DNA from: Heliorestis convoluta
GTDB lineage: Bacteria; Bacillota; Desulfitobacteriia; Heliobacteriales; Heliobacteriaceae
Assembly (NCBI RefSeq): GCF_009649955.1
Contig: NZ_CP045875.1
Coordinates: 496,001-560,000 of the forward strand
Reading direction: 5' to 3'
Length of the DNA: 64,000 nucleotides
The notes beneath the pieces are model-generated. The model ran no database searches, was not told the origin of the DNA, and saw only the letters and a program-made list of their open reading frames with translations. Below are positions 10,674 to 19,291 of this stretch, piece by piece (position 1 is the first letter of the stretch; each line of letters opens with the position of its first letter). The position numbers and the translations under genes were made by a program.

Positions 10674-11450
10674 TTGTCTACAGGAGAAGTAACTTTACAG
10701 CTAGAAATAGAAGATATGGAACAGGAAATAGAACGACGTTGTCAATTTATTTGCCAACAAGTGCAGCAAGCAAGACGCCAGGGCATCGTTGTTGGACTCA
10801 GCGGAGGCATTGATAGCGCTGTTACAGCAGCCCTCTGTCAACGAGCCTTAGGTAAAGAGAAGGTGCTAGCACTTTGGATTGGTGCCCACAGTGCTGAAGA
10901 ACACGCTCAGGATGCGAAACTAATTGCACAAAAACTAGAACTTCCTTTAGTTGAGATTAATCTTGATGAAGTAACTTCTCAACTCGTTAAAAGCATTGAA
11001 GGACCCTTACAAAAAAGAGGCTTGATCACAGGAGGCCTTTCTACACTTACGATCGGTAACACCAAAGCACGCGAAAGAATGACAGTGCTTTATGCAGTTG
11101 CCAATGAACTAGGCTATCTTGTTGCAGGCACTTGCAACCGAACAGAGATTTATTTAGGCTATGAAACCAAAGGTGGCGATCAACTTTGTGACTTCAATCC
11201 ACTCGCCACTTTAGTAAAAGCACAAGTACGAGCTATGGCAAGCTACCTGGGAATTCCCGAAAAAATTATCACCAAGGCACCATCGGCTGATCTTTGGCAG
11301 GGGCAAACGGACGAAGCAGAGATGGGTTTTACTTACCAGGAGGCAGATCGCTATATTCTTACTGGAGAAGGTCCTGAAGAAGTGGTCAAAAAGATACAAC
11401 ATCTGCATAAATGCTCCGAACACAAGCGAACGTTACCGCCTGTAATCTAA
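10674..11450 (+). CDS. nadE: Ammonia-dependent NAD+ synthetase
   Basis: Amidates nicotinic acid adenine dinucleotide to NAD+, using ATP and ammonia. The 258-residue protein has the P-loop pyrophosphatase motif SGGIDSAV at about residues 43-50, then GTCNRTEIYLGYETKGGD and KAPSADLWQGQTDEAEMG, all family hallmarks. There is no N-terminal glutaminase domain, so free ammonia is the expected donor. The start is TTG 10674, with AGGAGGAG about 6 nt upstream. The structured leader before it suggests control by premature termination. yebC follows 66 bp later. Confidence 0.94.
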   Translation: MSTGEVTLQLEIEDMEQEIERRCQFICQQVQQARRQGIVVGLSGGIDSAVTAALCQRALGKEKVLALWIGAHSAEEHAQDAKLIAQKLELPLVEINLDEVTSQLVKSIEGPLQKRGLITGGLSTLTIGNTKARERMTVLYAVANELGYLVAGTCNRTEIYLGYETKGGDQLCDFNPLATLVKAQVRAMASYLGIPEKIITKAPSADLWQGQTDEAEMGFTYQEADRYILTGEGPEEVVKKIQHLHKCSEHKRTLPPVI

Positions 11451-11516
11451 GAACCAGACAGCAGACCCTATCCGACAGGGGCAGATATATAAGCATCACG
11501 AAGAGGAGGCAACCAT

Positions 11517-12281
11517 ATGGCCGGACATTCAAAATGGGCCAATATCAAGCACAAAAAAGCAAAAGTAGATGCTCAGAGAGGAAAAATATTTACCAAGTTA
11601 TCCCGTGAAATTATTGTAGCAGTTCGTCAAGGTGGTCCTGACCCCAACGGCAACTTCCGTTTGAAAATAGCCATTCAAAAAGCCAAAGAAGCCAACTTGC
11701 CGAACGACAATATACAACGGGCCATTCAACGAGGTGCTGGCGCCGGAGAGGGTGCCAATTATGAAGAACTGTCCTACGAAGGTTATGGCCCTGGTGGTGT
11801 AGCTGTTCTAATCGAAGCCATGACAGACAATAGAAATCGAACAGCCAGTGAAATTCGACACCTTTTCACAAAGTACGGTGGCAACTTGGGAGAAAGTGGT
11901 TGTGTGGCTTGGATGTTCGACCGCAAAGGCTTGATTCGTCTAGAGGTAGATGAAGAAAAAGGAGAAAAACCTTTTGACGAAGATGAAGTCATGCTGCAAG
12001 CACTAGACGCAGGTGCTTTCGACGTACAAACAGGGCCTTATGAGGTAGAAATTTACACGACGCCGGAAGAATTAGAAGAAGTAAAAAATAAAATATCCGA
12101 AATAGGCTATACCATAACTACAGCAGAAATCACCATGGTACCGCAAAATATGGTAGCTGTTACAGAAAAAGACCAGGCTGAAAAACTACTTAAGTTTATG
12201 GAAATTGTAGATGAACAAGATGATGTTCAAAATGTCTATGCTAATTTCGATCTGTCAGAATCATTATTACAAGAAATATAA
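11517..12281 (+). CDS. yebC: YebC/PmpR-family protein (TACO1-like)
   Basis: A 254-residue protein of the YebC family. The N-terminus [16 protein letters not shown] and the segment [16 protein letters not shown] are diagnostic; [21 protein letters not shown] follows. Family members have been described as DNA-binding regulators and more recently as translation factors that relieve ribosome stalling at polyproline stretches; which applies here cannot be decided. GAGGAGG precedes the ATG by 7 nt. In many Firmicutes yebC is near ruvC, which also fits this neighbourhood. A strong terminator follows. Confidence 0.95.
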   Translation: MAGHSKWANIKHKKAKVDAQRGKIFTKLSREIIVAVRQGGPDPNGNFRLKIAIQKAKEANLPNDNIQRAIQRGAGAGEGANYEELSYEGYGPGGVAVLIEAMTDNRNRTASEIRHLFTKYGGNLGESGCVAWMFDRKGLIRLEVDEEKGEKPFDEDEVMLQALDAGAFDVQTGPYEVEIYTTPEELEEVKNKISEIGYTITTAEITMVPQNMVAVTEKDQAEKLLKFMEIVDEQDDVQNVYANFDLSESLLQEI

Positions 12282-12286
12282 AAAAA

Positions 12287-12320
12287 AAGGAGCACCATCC
12301 ATTGGGTGCTCCTTCTCTAT
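12287..12320 (+). terminator. Intrinsic terminator after yebC
   Basis: AAGGAGCACC and GGTGCTCCTT form a 10-bp stem followed by a T-rich tract. The following 12321-12468 stretch contains no gene that I can support. Confidence 0.88.
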
Positions 12321-12468
12321 TCCTATGGGTATAAGAGAATCATTAAGACCAAATCTCCATGCAATCTCTCTAGAACAACAAAAAATTCTAATTAGAACTA
12401 GTTCAATCTACTTCGATGATCATTTCTTTAAATCGAATTGCTGTCTTTGATATGTAGCGTCTTGATTG

Positions 12469-12942
12469 CTAAGCGCTTTCCTCTTCAGCAACAGGCAAAG
12501 GCAACGTCGACTCTTCCTTTTGTGTGGTCAATGCAATGGATGTTCGCGTGTGAACTACACCAGGCGTTGTTAGAATGTACGATGACAAAAGCTGATCTAA
12601 CTCCCAAGTATCTCGGACACGAATTTTCAATAAAAAACCATCGTCGCCTGTAACTTTGTGACATTCGAGAATATTATCGCAATTTGCAACTCGTTCGACG
12701 AAACCTTCGTAACAGTTGGGATGATCGAGACGAAGATTGACGAAAGCAGTTAGATCTAGTTGTAATGCTTTCGCACTCAGACGGGCTTGAAAACCTTGAA
12801 TAACTCCTTTTTCCTCCAACTTCTTGATTCGTTCAGCAACGGCTGGAGAGGAAAGCCCAACCAGAGACGCAAGCTCTGTCTGGGTTACTCTTCCATTACG
12901 TTGGAGGTGCTGCAATATCCGGCAATCTACGGCATCATACAT
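12469..12942 (-). CDS. Lrp/AsnC-family transcriptional regulator
   Basis: A 157-residue regulator with an N-terminal winged helix-turn-helix (DCRILQHLQRNGRVTQTELA, then LVGLSSPAVAERIKKLEEKG) and a C-terminal RAM ligand-binding domain (ECHKVTGDDGFLLKIRVRD). Such proteins usually respond to amino acids and form octamers. The last ~15 residues are a charged tail. AAGGAGG lies 7-8 nt before the ATG. It is a single gene on the minus strand, convergent with yebC and divergent from the bofC-like gene, so it may regulate itself from the 12943-13127 gap. Confidence 0.93.
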   Translation of the reverse strand: MYDAVDCRILQHLQRNGRVTQTELASLVGLSSPAVAERIKKLEEKGVIQGFQARLSAKALQLDLTAFVNLRLDHPNCYEGFVERVANCDNILECHKVTGDDGFLLKIRVRDTWELDQLLSSYILTTPGVVHTRTSIALTTQKEESTLPLPVAEEESA

Positions 12943-13127
12943 CTTAATTGGCCTCCTTGCCTAAAACCACCAACCTTTTAATTCGAATATATAAAAATTT
13001 TGAGGAAAAGTCAAGGATAACCGTAAAACGACAAATATAACCACGCATGGCGTTTTAAGCAATGGGCTCTTCGGGCAGGCTATAGCTGGTTGAATATGCC
13101 TGTAGAAGAGAAAAAGGTGAAAAGGCC

Positions 13128-13805
13128 ATGAATATTCCAGAGAAGATCATTAAAACAAAAGAAAGTCCTCGGGGAACTTCCTTAGTACCTATATTTATTA
13201 TACTCTATTGCCTAGCATTTACATTGACCTACCTAGGTGTTATAGTCTATGATCGTTTAAGCGTCGAAAACACAGAAACTCTTACGAAGTATACGCAAGA
13301 AGAATTGCTTGATCGTCCTATTGCACCAGGCGTAGCGATTTATATGAAAACAACCTACGCAATAAGCCAAGAAACAGTAACAGAAGCATTGGAGCGGCCT
13401 TATGATTGGGCAGGTAGGTCCTTCCGAGAACTGTTACAACGCTTTCCCGAGAAAGAAGGCTGGCAGTGGGAGCTAAGACCGGGTCAGATTATTTTTCACA
13501 GGACGGTGCCAACATTAAGTCCTGACGATGCGAGTCAGAGGCATCTTGGCATTGTAGAAGGTGTTATTGCAATTATCATTGGTCCACCAGGTATATACGG
13601 TGGTGTTGATAGACTGACACAGATTGAAGCACAACATTTGCCGGAAGCATTGCGGCGCATTGCTGAATCAGGCTGGTTGGCTTGGAATGACGAAGAAATC
13701 CTTTACCAGATATTAGATGGCATGGATGAATCTAATCGGCCCTTCGAACAGGATTCAATGGATGCACGTCGAATTCTAAATGGAGAAGGCTTTTTAAGAA
13801 ATTAA
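13128..13805 (+). CDS. BofC-like membrane protein
   Basis: A 225-residue protein with one N-terminal membrane segment (about 20-42) and an extracytoplasmic remainder. The segment HLGIVEGVIAIIIGPPG resembles the C-terminal domain of BofC, the forespore protein that restrains SpoIVB signalling in Bacillus. Synteny supports this: in B. subtilis bofC is directly upstream of ruvA-ruvB-queA-tgt, as here. The match is by pattern and position only, so the sporulation role is inferred. AAGGTGAAAAGG precedes the ATG. The stop codon lies within a terminator hairpin. Confidence 0.7.
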   Translation: MNIPEKIIKTKESPRGTSLVPIFIILYCLAFTLTYLGVIVYDRLSVENTETLTKYTQEELLDRPIAPGVAIYMKTTYAISQETVTEALERPYDWAGRSFRELLQRFPEKEGWQWELRPGQIIFHRTVPTLSPDDASQRHLGIVEGVIAIIIGPPGIYGGVDRLTQIEAQHLPEALRRIAESGWLAWNDEEILYQILDGMDESNRPFEQDSMDARRILNGEGFLRN

Positions 13806-13818
13806 AAAGCCTTTTAAA
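13786..13818 (+). terminator. Terminator overlapping the end of the bofC-like gene
   Basis: AAGGCTTTTT and AAAAAGCCTT pair around AAGAAATT, followed by TTAAAC. The 5' arm is inside the coding sequence. Confidence 0.65.
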
Positions 13819-13884
13819 CTTCATTCTAACGGCGCAAGTATTGCAAATTGTTGATTAAGAATTTCCTTGGGGAGGTGTCCCGTT

Positions 13885-14373
13885 CTGATTATCCTGGGAA
13901 TTGACCCGGGGACGGCTTTATGCGGTTATGGACTCATTGAAGTACAAGGGAACCGGCTTTCGTCCCTTGCTTATGGCGTCATACGAACGACTGCAGAAAA
14001 GCCTTTGCCTTCCCGTCTTTTGATGATTGCAGAAGAACTAGAAGCTTTGATTGCAAAGTACAAGCCCCACCGTCTAGCGGTAGAAGAAGTTTTTTTCAGC
14101 CGCAATGTAACAACGGCCATGACCGTTGGACAGGCCCGGGGCGTTATTTTATTAGCTGCTGCCAAAGCAGGGATACCTGTCAGTGAGTATAAGCCTACGC
14201 AGGTCAAGCAAGCTGTCGTCGGCTATGGCAGAGCAGAAAAAGGACAAGTTCAAGACATGGTCCGTCTCTTGCTCTGCTTATCAGAAAAACCTAAGCCTGA
14301 CGATGTAGCCGATGCCTTGGCTGTAGCAATCTGTTGTGCCCATAGTGTGCACCAGGAGGAGAGGACCTGTTGA
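13885..14373 (+). CDS. ruvC: Crossover junction endodeoxyribonuclease RuvC (apparent CTG start)
   Basis: Resolves Holliday junctions by paired cuts. Acidic active-site residues are seen in LGIDPGTALCGYG, VEEVFFSRN and PDDVADALAVA; the length (162 residues) is normal. The start is unusual. GGAGGTG at 13871-13877 is followed after 7 nt by CTG 13885, and the conserved ILGIDPG begins three codons later. The only ordinary in-frame start, TTG 13867, has no SD and would place the SD inside the gene. CTG (or the next codon, ATT) is therefore the best start. The stop overlaps the ruvA start (TTGA). Confidence 0.93.
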   Translation: MIILGIDPGTALCGYGLIEVQGNRLSSLAYGVIRTTAEKPLPSRLLMIAEELEALIAKYKPHRLAVEEVFFSRNVTTAMTVGQARGVILLAAAKAGIPVSEYKPTQVKQAVVGYGRAEKGQVQDMVRLLLCLSEKPKPDDVADALAVAICCAHSVHQEERTC

Positions 14374-15224
14374 TTTCCTTTTTACGAGGCCTATTGGTTG
14401 GTGTCGGTGAAGATGCTATCGTACTAGATGTTTCAGGTGTAGGATACCACGTTTTTGTACCTTCTACTGTTTTAGAGCAGTTACCTCGAGTCGGAGAGAC
14501 GATGAAAATTCATACATATTTTCATCACCGAGAAGAGCAGGTGCAACTTTTTGGTTTTCAATCGGAAGAAGAGCTGGCCTTTTTTCGTTTATTGCTAGAA
14601 GTCAGTGGTATTGGACCTAAAGTAGGATTGGCCATTCTTTCTACGTTCCCGGCCAAGCAGCTAGAGCGAGCCATCGTGACGGAAGATATGATGGTATTAA
14701 CAAGAATTCCCGGTATCGGTAAAAAAACAGCGCAACGGCTGGTCGTAGAACTTCGTGACAAATTACTCAAACAAGGGCTTCGCGTTTTGCCAATTACCTA
14801 TGCTTATGCAGGTGAGAGTGCAGTTCCTTCTTTTTCTGAGGAGGCAAATCAATCAACCTTTGTAATAACAGCAGCAACGTCATCAGAAGTCTCACCAGTA
14901 GTCGAAATAGGGTCTACAGAAGGCAATGAAGCAGGCGCCAGAACAACAGCCTTAGATGGCACAACAAAGGAAGCCCAGAATGAAGGGCAGAACAAAGCGT
15001 TGGGAGAAGCGAACCAAGAAGCCAAAAGGCATAGAAAAAATACAAGCACTTTGCGTCAACGGAGAAGACAGCCGCGGGAAGAAGCTTTAGAGGCTTTACA
15101 AGCCTTGGGTTACTCCAGCAACGAAGCCAAAGATGCTTTAATTGAACTTGCTGCTACAACAGAATCGGAGGCTTCCGTCGAAGAATGGATCAAAGGAGCG
15201 TTACGCTACCTAGCTAGAGGATGA
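14370..15224 (+). CDS. ruvA: Holliday junction branch migration protein RuvA, with long linker
   Basis: Binds four-way junctions and loads the RuvB motor. Domain I (MISFLRGLLVGVGEDAIVLD) and the helix-hairpin-helix domain II (LEVSGIGPKVGLAILS, RIPGIGKKTAQRLVVELRD) are standard, as is the C-terminal RuvB-contacting domain III (REEALEALQALGYSSNEAKD). The protein is 284 residues, about 80 longer than E. coli RuvA: residues ~150-228 form a Ser/Thr/Glu-rich, then basic, low-complexity linker between domains II and III. Start is TTG 14370 overlapping the ruvC stop; AGGAGAGG precedes it. Confidence 0.96.
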   Translation: MISFLRGLLVGVGEDAIVLDVSGVGYHVFVPSTVLEQLPRVGETMKIHTYFHHREEQVQLFGFQSEEELAFFRLLLEVSGIGPKVGLAILSTFPAKQLERAIVTEDMMVLTRIPGIGKKTAQRLVVELRDKLLKQGLRVLPITYAYAGESAVPSFSEEANQSTFVITAATSSEVSPVVEIGSTEGNEAGARTTALDGTTKEAQNEGQNKALGEANQEAKRHRKNTSTLRQRRRQPREEALEALQALGYSSNEAKDALIELAATTESEASVEEWIKGALRYLARG

Positions 15225-15256
15225 ATAGGATACCCGATTAAGGAGGTGAGGTAAAA

Positions 15257-16321
15257 ATGGAAGAGCGATTGCTTTCTTCGACACCGCAACAAGAAGAGGG
15301 GGAAGCAGAGCGTAGCTTGCGCCCGCGAGCGTTGCAAGAGTATATTGGCCAAGAGAAGTTAAAAGCCAATTTGTCAATTTTTATAGAAGCTGCTTTGCGA
15401 CGACGAGAAGCCTTAGATCATGTCTTGCTCTACGGGCCGCCGGGCCTCGGGAAGACAACTCTGGCTCAAATTATTGCCAACGAATTGAAAGTGCAGCTCA
15501 AAATCACATCCGGTCCAGCCATTGAAAGACCGGGCGATCTAGCAGCCATTCTTACCAACTTACAGCCTATGGATGTTCTTTTTATCGATGAGATTCATCG
15601 GTTGAATCGGTCTGTCGAAGAAGTGCTCTACCCGGCCATGGAAGACTTTGGCCTTGATATCGTTATTGGCAAAGGACCTTCGGCACGCTCTATTCGTATT
15701 GACTTGCCTCGCTTCACTTTGGTAGGTGCAACAACGCGAGCAGGCATGCTGACCTCGCCCTTGCGAGATCGCTTTGGCGTCATTCATCGACTGGAGTATT
15801 ATCAACCGGAAGAGTTAGAGCTGATTATTACCAGAGCGGCTACCATTTTAGCGGTTGCCATAGAACCAGCAGGTGCTAAAGCCATTGCCCTTCGTGCACG
15901 AGGCACACCGCGCATTGCCAACCGATTGCTCAAAAGAGTGAGAGACTATGCTCAAGTTCTCTCGAATGGCATTATCACAGAACAAATAGCGCAGGACTCA
16001 CTGGCACGTCTGGAAGTTGATCCACTAGGACTCGATCATACAGACCGTCGCTATCTAGAAGCGTTGATTCAAAAGTTTGGTGGTGGCCCTGTTGGCGTTG
16101 AAACTTTAGCCGCTTCCATCAGTGAATCGGTGGACACTTTGGAAGACGTGATCGAACCCTATCTGATGCAACAAGGGTTTATCAACCGTACACCACGAGG
16201 TCGTATGGTTACTATTTCAGCCTGTCAGCATATGAAAATGGCTGTACCACAATCTTTGTTGGCCCTCTTAGAACCAGCAGCCAGTACGGAATCGATGCAA
16301 CCTACCCTGCCATTGGAGTAG
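15257..16321 (+). CDS. ruvB: Holliday junction branch migration helicase RuvB
   Basis: The AAA+ motor that drives branch migration with RuvA. Walker A GPPGLGKT is at residues 60-67, Walker B is [10 protein letters not shown], the sensor/arginine finger region contains [18 protein letters not shown], and the C-terminal winged helix holds [14 protein letters not shown] and [12 protein letters not shown]. Length is normal (354 residues). AAGGAGGTGAGG precedes the ATG, 32 bp after ruvA, so ruvC-ruvA-ruvB form one operon. Confidence 0.97.
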   Translation: MEERLLSSTPQQEEGEAERSLRPRALQEYIGQEKLKANLSIFIEAALRRREALDHVLLYGPPGLGKTTLAQIIANELKVQLKITSGPAIERPGDLAAILTNLQPMDVLFIDEIHRLNRSVEEVLYPAMEDFGLDIVIGKGPSARSIRIDLPRFTLVGATTRAGMLTSPLRDRFGVIHRLEYYQPEELELIITRAATILAVAIEPAGAKAIALRARGTPRIANRLLKRVRDYAQVLSNGIITEQIAQDSLARLEVDPLGLDHTDRRYLEALIQKFGGGPVGVETLAASISESVDTLEDVIEPYLMQQGFINRTPRGRMVTISACQHMKMAVPQSLLALLEPAASTESMQPTLPLE

Positions 16322-16381
16322 AATTTCTAGAAAAGAATCATCCCTCGATGGAGTGAATTCGATGATAAGAGTGAACACGAG

Positions 16382-16924
16382 ATGAAGCTACTTCTTCACA
16401 GTTGCTGTGGTCCTTGCAGTATCTATCCAATCGAACAATTGCGACAAGAAGGTTACGATGTAAATGCCTACTTTTACAACCCTAACATTCACCCTTATAA
16501 AGAATTTCGTCGGCGCCTTGAAACCTTAGAGGGTTACACGTCTGCCATTAATGTACCTTTAATCAAAGAAGAGACTTATGAACTAGAATCTTTCCTGCAG
16601 AAAGTAGCGCAGGACCCTGCTTCACGCTGTCCTCATTGCTACCGCATGCGGCTTTATAAAGCCGCAGAAAAAGGGCGGCAATTGTCGATGGACGCTTTTA
16701 CAACCACATTGCTTATCAGCCCCTATCAGAATCATGAAATGTTGAAAGCCCTAGGAGAAGAGATAGGCAAAGAACTATCCATTCCTTTTCTATATAAAGA
16801 TTTTCGCCATGGCTTCAGAGAAGGGCAACAACAAGCCCGAGAACGAGAGTTATACAGGCAACCCTACTGCGGTTGTATTTACAGTGAAAAAGATCGTTAT
16901 TACAAGCCGAAGAAGGAGGAATGA
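16382..16924 (+). CDS. queH: Epoxyqueuosine reductase QueH
   Basis: Catalyses the last step of queuosine synthesis in tRNA, reducing epoxyqueuosine; it replaces the unrelated cobalamin enzyme QueG. The 180-residue protein (former DUF208) has LLHSCCGPCSIYPIEQL at the N-terminus, CPHCYRMRL in the middle and QPYCGCIYSEKDRY at the C-terminus, supplying the paired cysteines for an iron-sulfur and metal site. It lies 60 bp after ruvB, and queA and tgt are further downstream, so three steps of the same pathway cluster here. Confidence 0.92.
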   Translation: MKLLLHSCCGPCSIYPIEQLRQEGYDVNAYFYNPNIHPYKEFRRRLETLEGYTSAINVPLIKEETYELESFLQKVAQDPASRCPHCYRMRLYKAAEKGRQLSMDAFTTTLLISPYQNHEMLKALGEEIGKELSIPFLYKDFRHGFREGQQQARERELYRQPYCGCIYSEKDRYYKPKKEE

Positions 16925-16930
16925 AAAAAG

Positions 16931-17155
16931 GTGTTAGACGGTGCGTCCTTTGGAAAGTGGATTATGATCATCGGTCTAGGCCTTACTCTTGTCGGGGGCT
17001 TACTCTGGCTACTCAGTCAATTCATTTCTATCGGTCGTCTTCCCGGTGACTTTTCCTTTCAGAAAGGAAACATGACTTTTTACTTTCCTTTAGCGACAGG
17101 ACTTCTGATTAGCCTGATTTTAACGATTTTACTCAATCTTATAGGGCGGAGGTAA
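16931..17155 (+). CDS. DUF2905 family small membrane protein
   Basis: A 74-residue protein with two hydrophobic helices (about 8-30 and 48-70) joined by ISIGRLPGDFSFQKGNMTFY. This GRLPGDI-type loop is characteristic of DUF2905. Function is unknown; members often sit beside ruvB and queA in Clostridia and Bacilli, as here. Start GTG 16931, with GGAGG 11 nt upstream and overlapping the end of queH, so it is translationally linked. Confidence 0.88.
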   Translation: MLDGASFGKWIMIIGLGLTLVGGLLWLLSQFISIGRLPGDFSFQKGNMTFYFPLATGLLISLILTILLNLIGRR

Positions 17156-17217
17156 CATTTACCCCTATAAAAGGCCCCCTTGGCTCCGAACAATTTTATT
17201 AGTAGAAGGTGAAGTTT

Positions 17218-17973
17218 TTGGAACAATTATCACGTAACAGCATGGCCATGAATCGGTTCCAAGAGCCCGGATTCCTTCTTGTTCGCGCCCAGGAAGGCGA
17301 TGATACTTCCAGGAATGCGCTGATCAAAAAGTTTACCCCTTTTATCATGCGCGTTGCCTCCAATGTTAGTGGACGTTATGTACGCCTAGGCAGTGATGAT
17401 GAGGCAAGTATTGGACTCATCGCTTTTAACGAAGCTATCAACAACTATCGCGAAGAAAAAGGCGTATCTTTCCTCTCTTTTGCTGATACAGTCATTCGTC
17501 GACGTCTTATTGACTATTTCCGTAAAGAGTCTAAAGCACAAAAAGTGCTACCTCTATCTTCTTTTGAAGATCGGAACGATGAATCAGGAGAGGATGTATC
17601 CAATCGTCTTGAGATTCGCCAGGCCCAGGAAACATTTCGAATTGAAAATGAAGCAACAGACCGACGAGCAGAGATTGTTCAATACGACAAGCTTCTTCGT
17701 GACTTTGGTCTTTCCTTCGCCGAGTTGGTAGAAGTATCACCCAAGCACGAAGACGCCCGTCGACGAGCTATCGATGTAGCCCGCCTCATTGCAGAAACAA
17801 AAGAATATAGAGACTATCTAAAGGTCAAAGGCTCCTTGCCTCTAAAAGCACTGGAAAAAGAAGTAGACATGAGTCGCAAAACCTTAGAGAGACAGCGGAA
17901 GTATATTATTGCTGTCACTGTCATTTTCTTAGAAAACTTAGAATACCTCAAAGAATATATTAACAAGGTCTGA
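17218..17973 (+). CDS. sigI: RNA polymerase sigma factor SigI
   Basis: An alternative sigma factor of the sigma-70 family. The 251-residue protein has region-2 signatures (FTPFIMRVASNVSGRYV, GLIAFNEAINNYREEKGVSF, FADTVIRRRLIDYFRKES) and the SigI-specific C-terminal domain ending SRKTLERQRKYIIAVTVIFLENLEYLKEYI. In Bacillus it responds to heat, in cellulolytic Clostridia to polysaccharides; the signal here is not known. The start is TTG 17218 with AAGGTGA 5-6 nt upstream; a GTG at 17209 overlaps that site. The anti-sigma gene follows 81 bp later. Confidence 0.93.
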   Translation: MEQLSRNSMAMNRFQEPGFLLVRAQEGDDTSRNALIKKFTPFIMRVASNVSGRYVRLGSDDEASIGLIAFNEAINNYREEKGVSFLSFADTVIRRRLIDYFRKESKAQKVLPLSSFEDRNDESGEDVSNRLEIRQAQETFRIENEATDRRAEIVQYDKLLRDFGLSFAELVEVSPKHEDARRRAIDVARLIAETKEYRDYLKVKGSLPLKALEKEVDMSRKTLERQRKYIIAVTVIFLENLEYLKEYINKV

Positions 17974-18054
17974 GCCACCTTGCAGGACTCTTGCCGTCGA
18001 TAAAAAGCTTGTGCAAAACTCCTGCCACCTTGTTAGAAGGAGGAAATCCCTGAG

Positions 18055-19170
18055 GTGGATCAACGCGGGGTTGTACTAGAAATTACAGAAGAAGAAGCGA
18101 TTGTTCTTACTGACAACGGTGAGTTCAAGCGCATACCTCTTCCCCAGCCTGTTCCAGCGATTGGTGATGAAATTGTTATATCACCGGATAAACGGAGGCA
18201 GCAAAAGCAGGGAAAAAGCAAAAAGAGGCAAGCGTGGTACTGGATGGGCCTTGCCGTAGCAGCCTTGTTTTTGTTTGCATTGAACATGTCTGGCTTGAAA
18301 AGCATCTTTTATGAAAAGACAGAGCAACAGGACGTGGCTCTTCTAGAAGAACAGGACCCATCTCTAGAAGAGCCCATACTTTCAAAGCCTGTTCGATATG
18401 TATCCGTCGATATCAATCCTTCTATTGAGCTCGGTCTCAATGAACAAGATCAAGTCATAACAATGCGCTCTCTCAACGATGAGGGAGAAAAAATCATTGC
18501 CCAAAGAGCTTTAGAAGGATTGCCAGTAGAAAAAGCGATTCAAGAAATTGCGGCAGAAGCACTTCTTCAAGGCTATCTCGCTTCCAATAAAGCCAATACG
18601 CTTCTTATTACTGTCTATACAGAGGGAGAAGAAAATGAAAAGGAAGCGCAGAAAGTCTTAGAAGATAAGTTGCGTCAATCGGCGCAGCAAATACTAGCGC
18701 AAGATAATTTGCCGACTCATAAGGTTCAGACGATTCAAGTCTCGAAAGAACAACGAGAAAGAGCGGAAGAACTCGGTTTATCAGTTGGCAAATTTGCACA
18801 GCTTCTTGATGCAATGGAGCAAGGGGTTCCAGAGGAAAAAGACGAAAAACCTCCAACAGAGAATCGCTCATCTCTAGGAACGGAGCCAATGGAGAGAAAA
18901 GGTACACAAGAAATAGACAGGAAAGAGAATCAAGACCAAGAGAATCAAAATAAGCAGAAACAAAAGCAAGAAAAAACTGCTTCCGATCCAATCGAGCGTG
19001 ACGTTATGGATAATAACAAAATCGATCCAGAGGAGATAAATCAAGAACGGATGGATCAGGAGCATGACGTCATAGATAACGATGCTATGGATCATGACAC
19101 AATCGAAGTGAGTCCAACGAATACAAGGATAGAAAAAGATAGAAAAGCAGAAGTTCAATCTTCCAGCTAA
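18055..19170 (+). CDS. rsgI: RsgI-type anti-sigma factor
   Basis: Binds and inactivates SigI at the membrane. The 371-residue protein has the N-terminal cytoplasmic RsgI domain (MDQRGVVLEITEEEAIVLTD), a membrane helix at about 64-82, and the extracytoplasmic RsgI domain beginning VRYVSVDINPSIELGLNEQD. From about residue 262 a Glu/Gln/Lys/Asp-rich unstructured tail follows, ending in degenerate DxxMD/DxxID units. No carbohydrate-binding domain is present, unlike Clostridium thermocellum RsgIs. GTG start with AAGGAGG 11 nt upstream; forms an operon with sigI. Confidence 0.93.
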   Translation: MDQRGVVLEITEEEAIVLTDNGEFKRIPLPQPVPAIGDEIVISPDKRRQQKQGKSKKRQAWYWMGLAVAALFLFALNMSGLKSIFYEKTEQQDVALLEEQDPSLEEPILSKPVRYVSVDINPSIELGLNEQDQVITMRSLNDEGEKIIAQRALEGLPVEKAIQEIAAEALLQGYLASNKANTLLITVYTEGEENEKEAQKVLEDKLRQSAQQILAQDNLPTHKVQTIQVSKEQRERAEELGLSVGKFAQLLDAMEQGVPEEKDEKPPTENRSSLGTEPMERKGTQEIDRKENQDQENQNKQKQKQEKTASDPIERDVMDNNKIDPEEINQERMDQEHDVIDNDAMDHDTIEVSPTNTRIEKDRKAEVQSSS

Positions 19171-19187
19171 GGCTGGACTTTTTTTTG
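19162..19187 (+). terminator. Intrinsic terminator overlapping the rsgI stop
   Basis: TCCAGC and GCTGGA pair around the stop codon and are followed by eight T residues. Confidence 0.8.
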
Positions 19188-19291
19188 ACTTGCTTTTTCG
19201 AAAAGCAAAACAGGAAAGAAAGACCTTATGTCGAAAATATCCATCTGGCAGGAAAAAAATTAGTAATGTAGCTAGAAAGGGTGAACAGACC

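Noticed and set aside
17974-18054. Direct repeat GCCACCTTG between sigI and rsgI
   Set aside because: Only nine bases, two copies; no structural or regulatory meaning could be supported.
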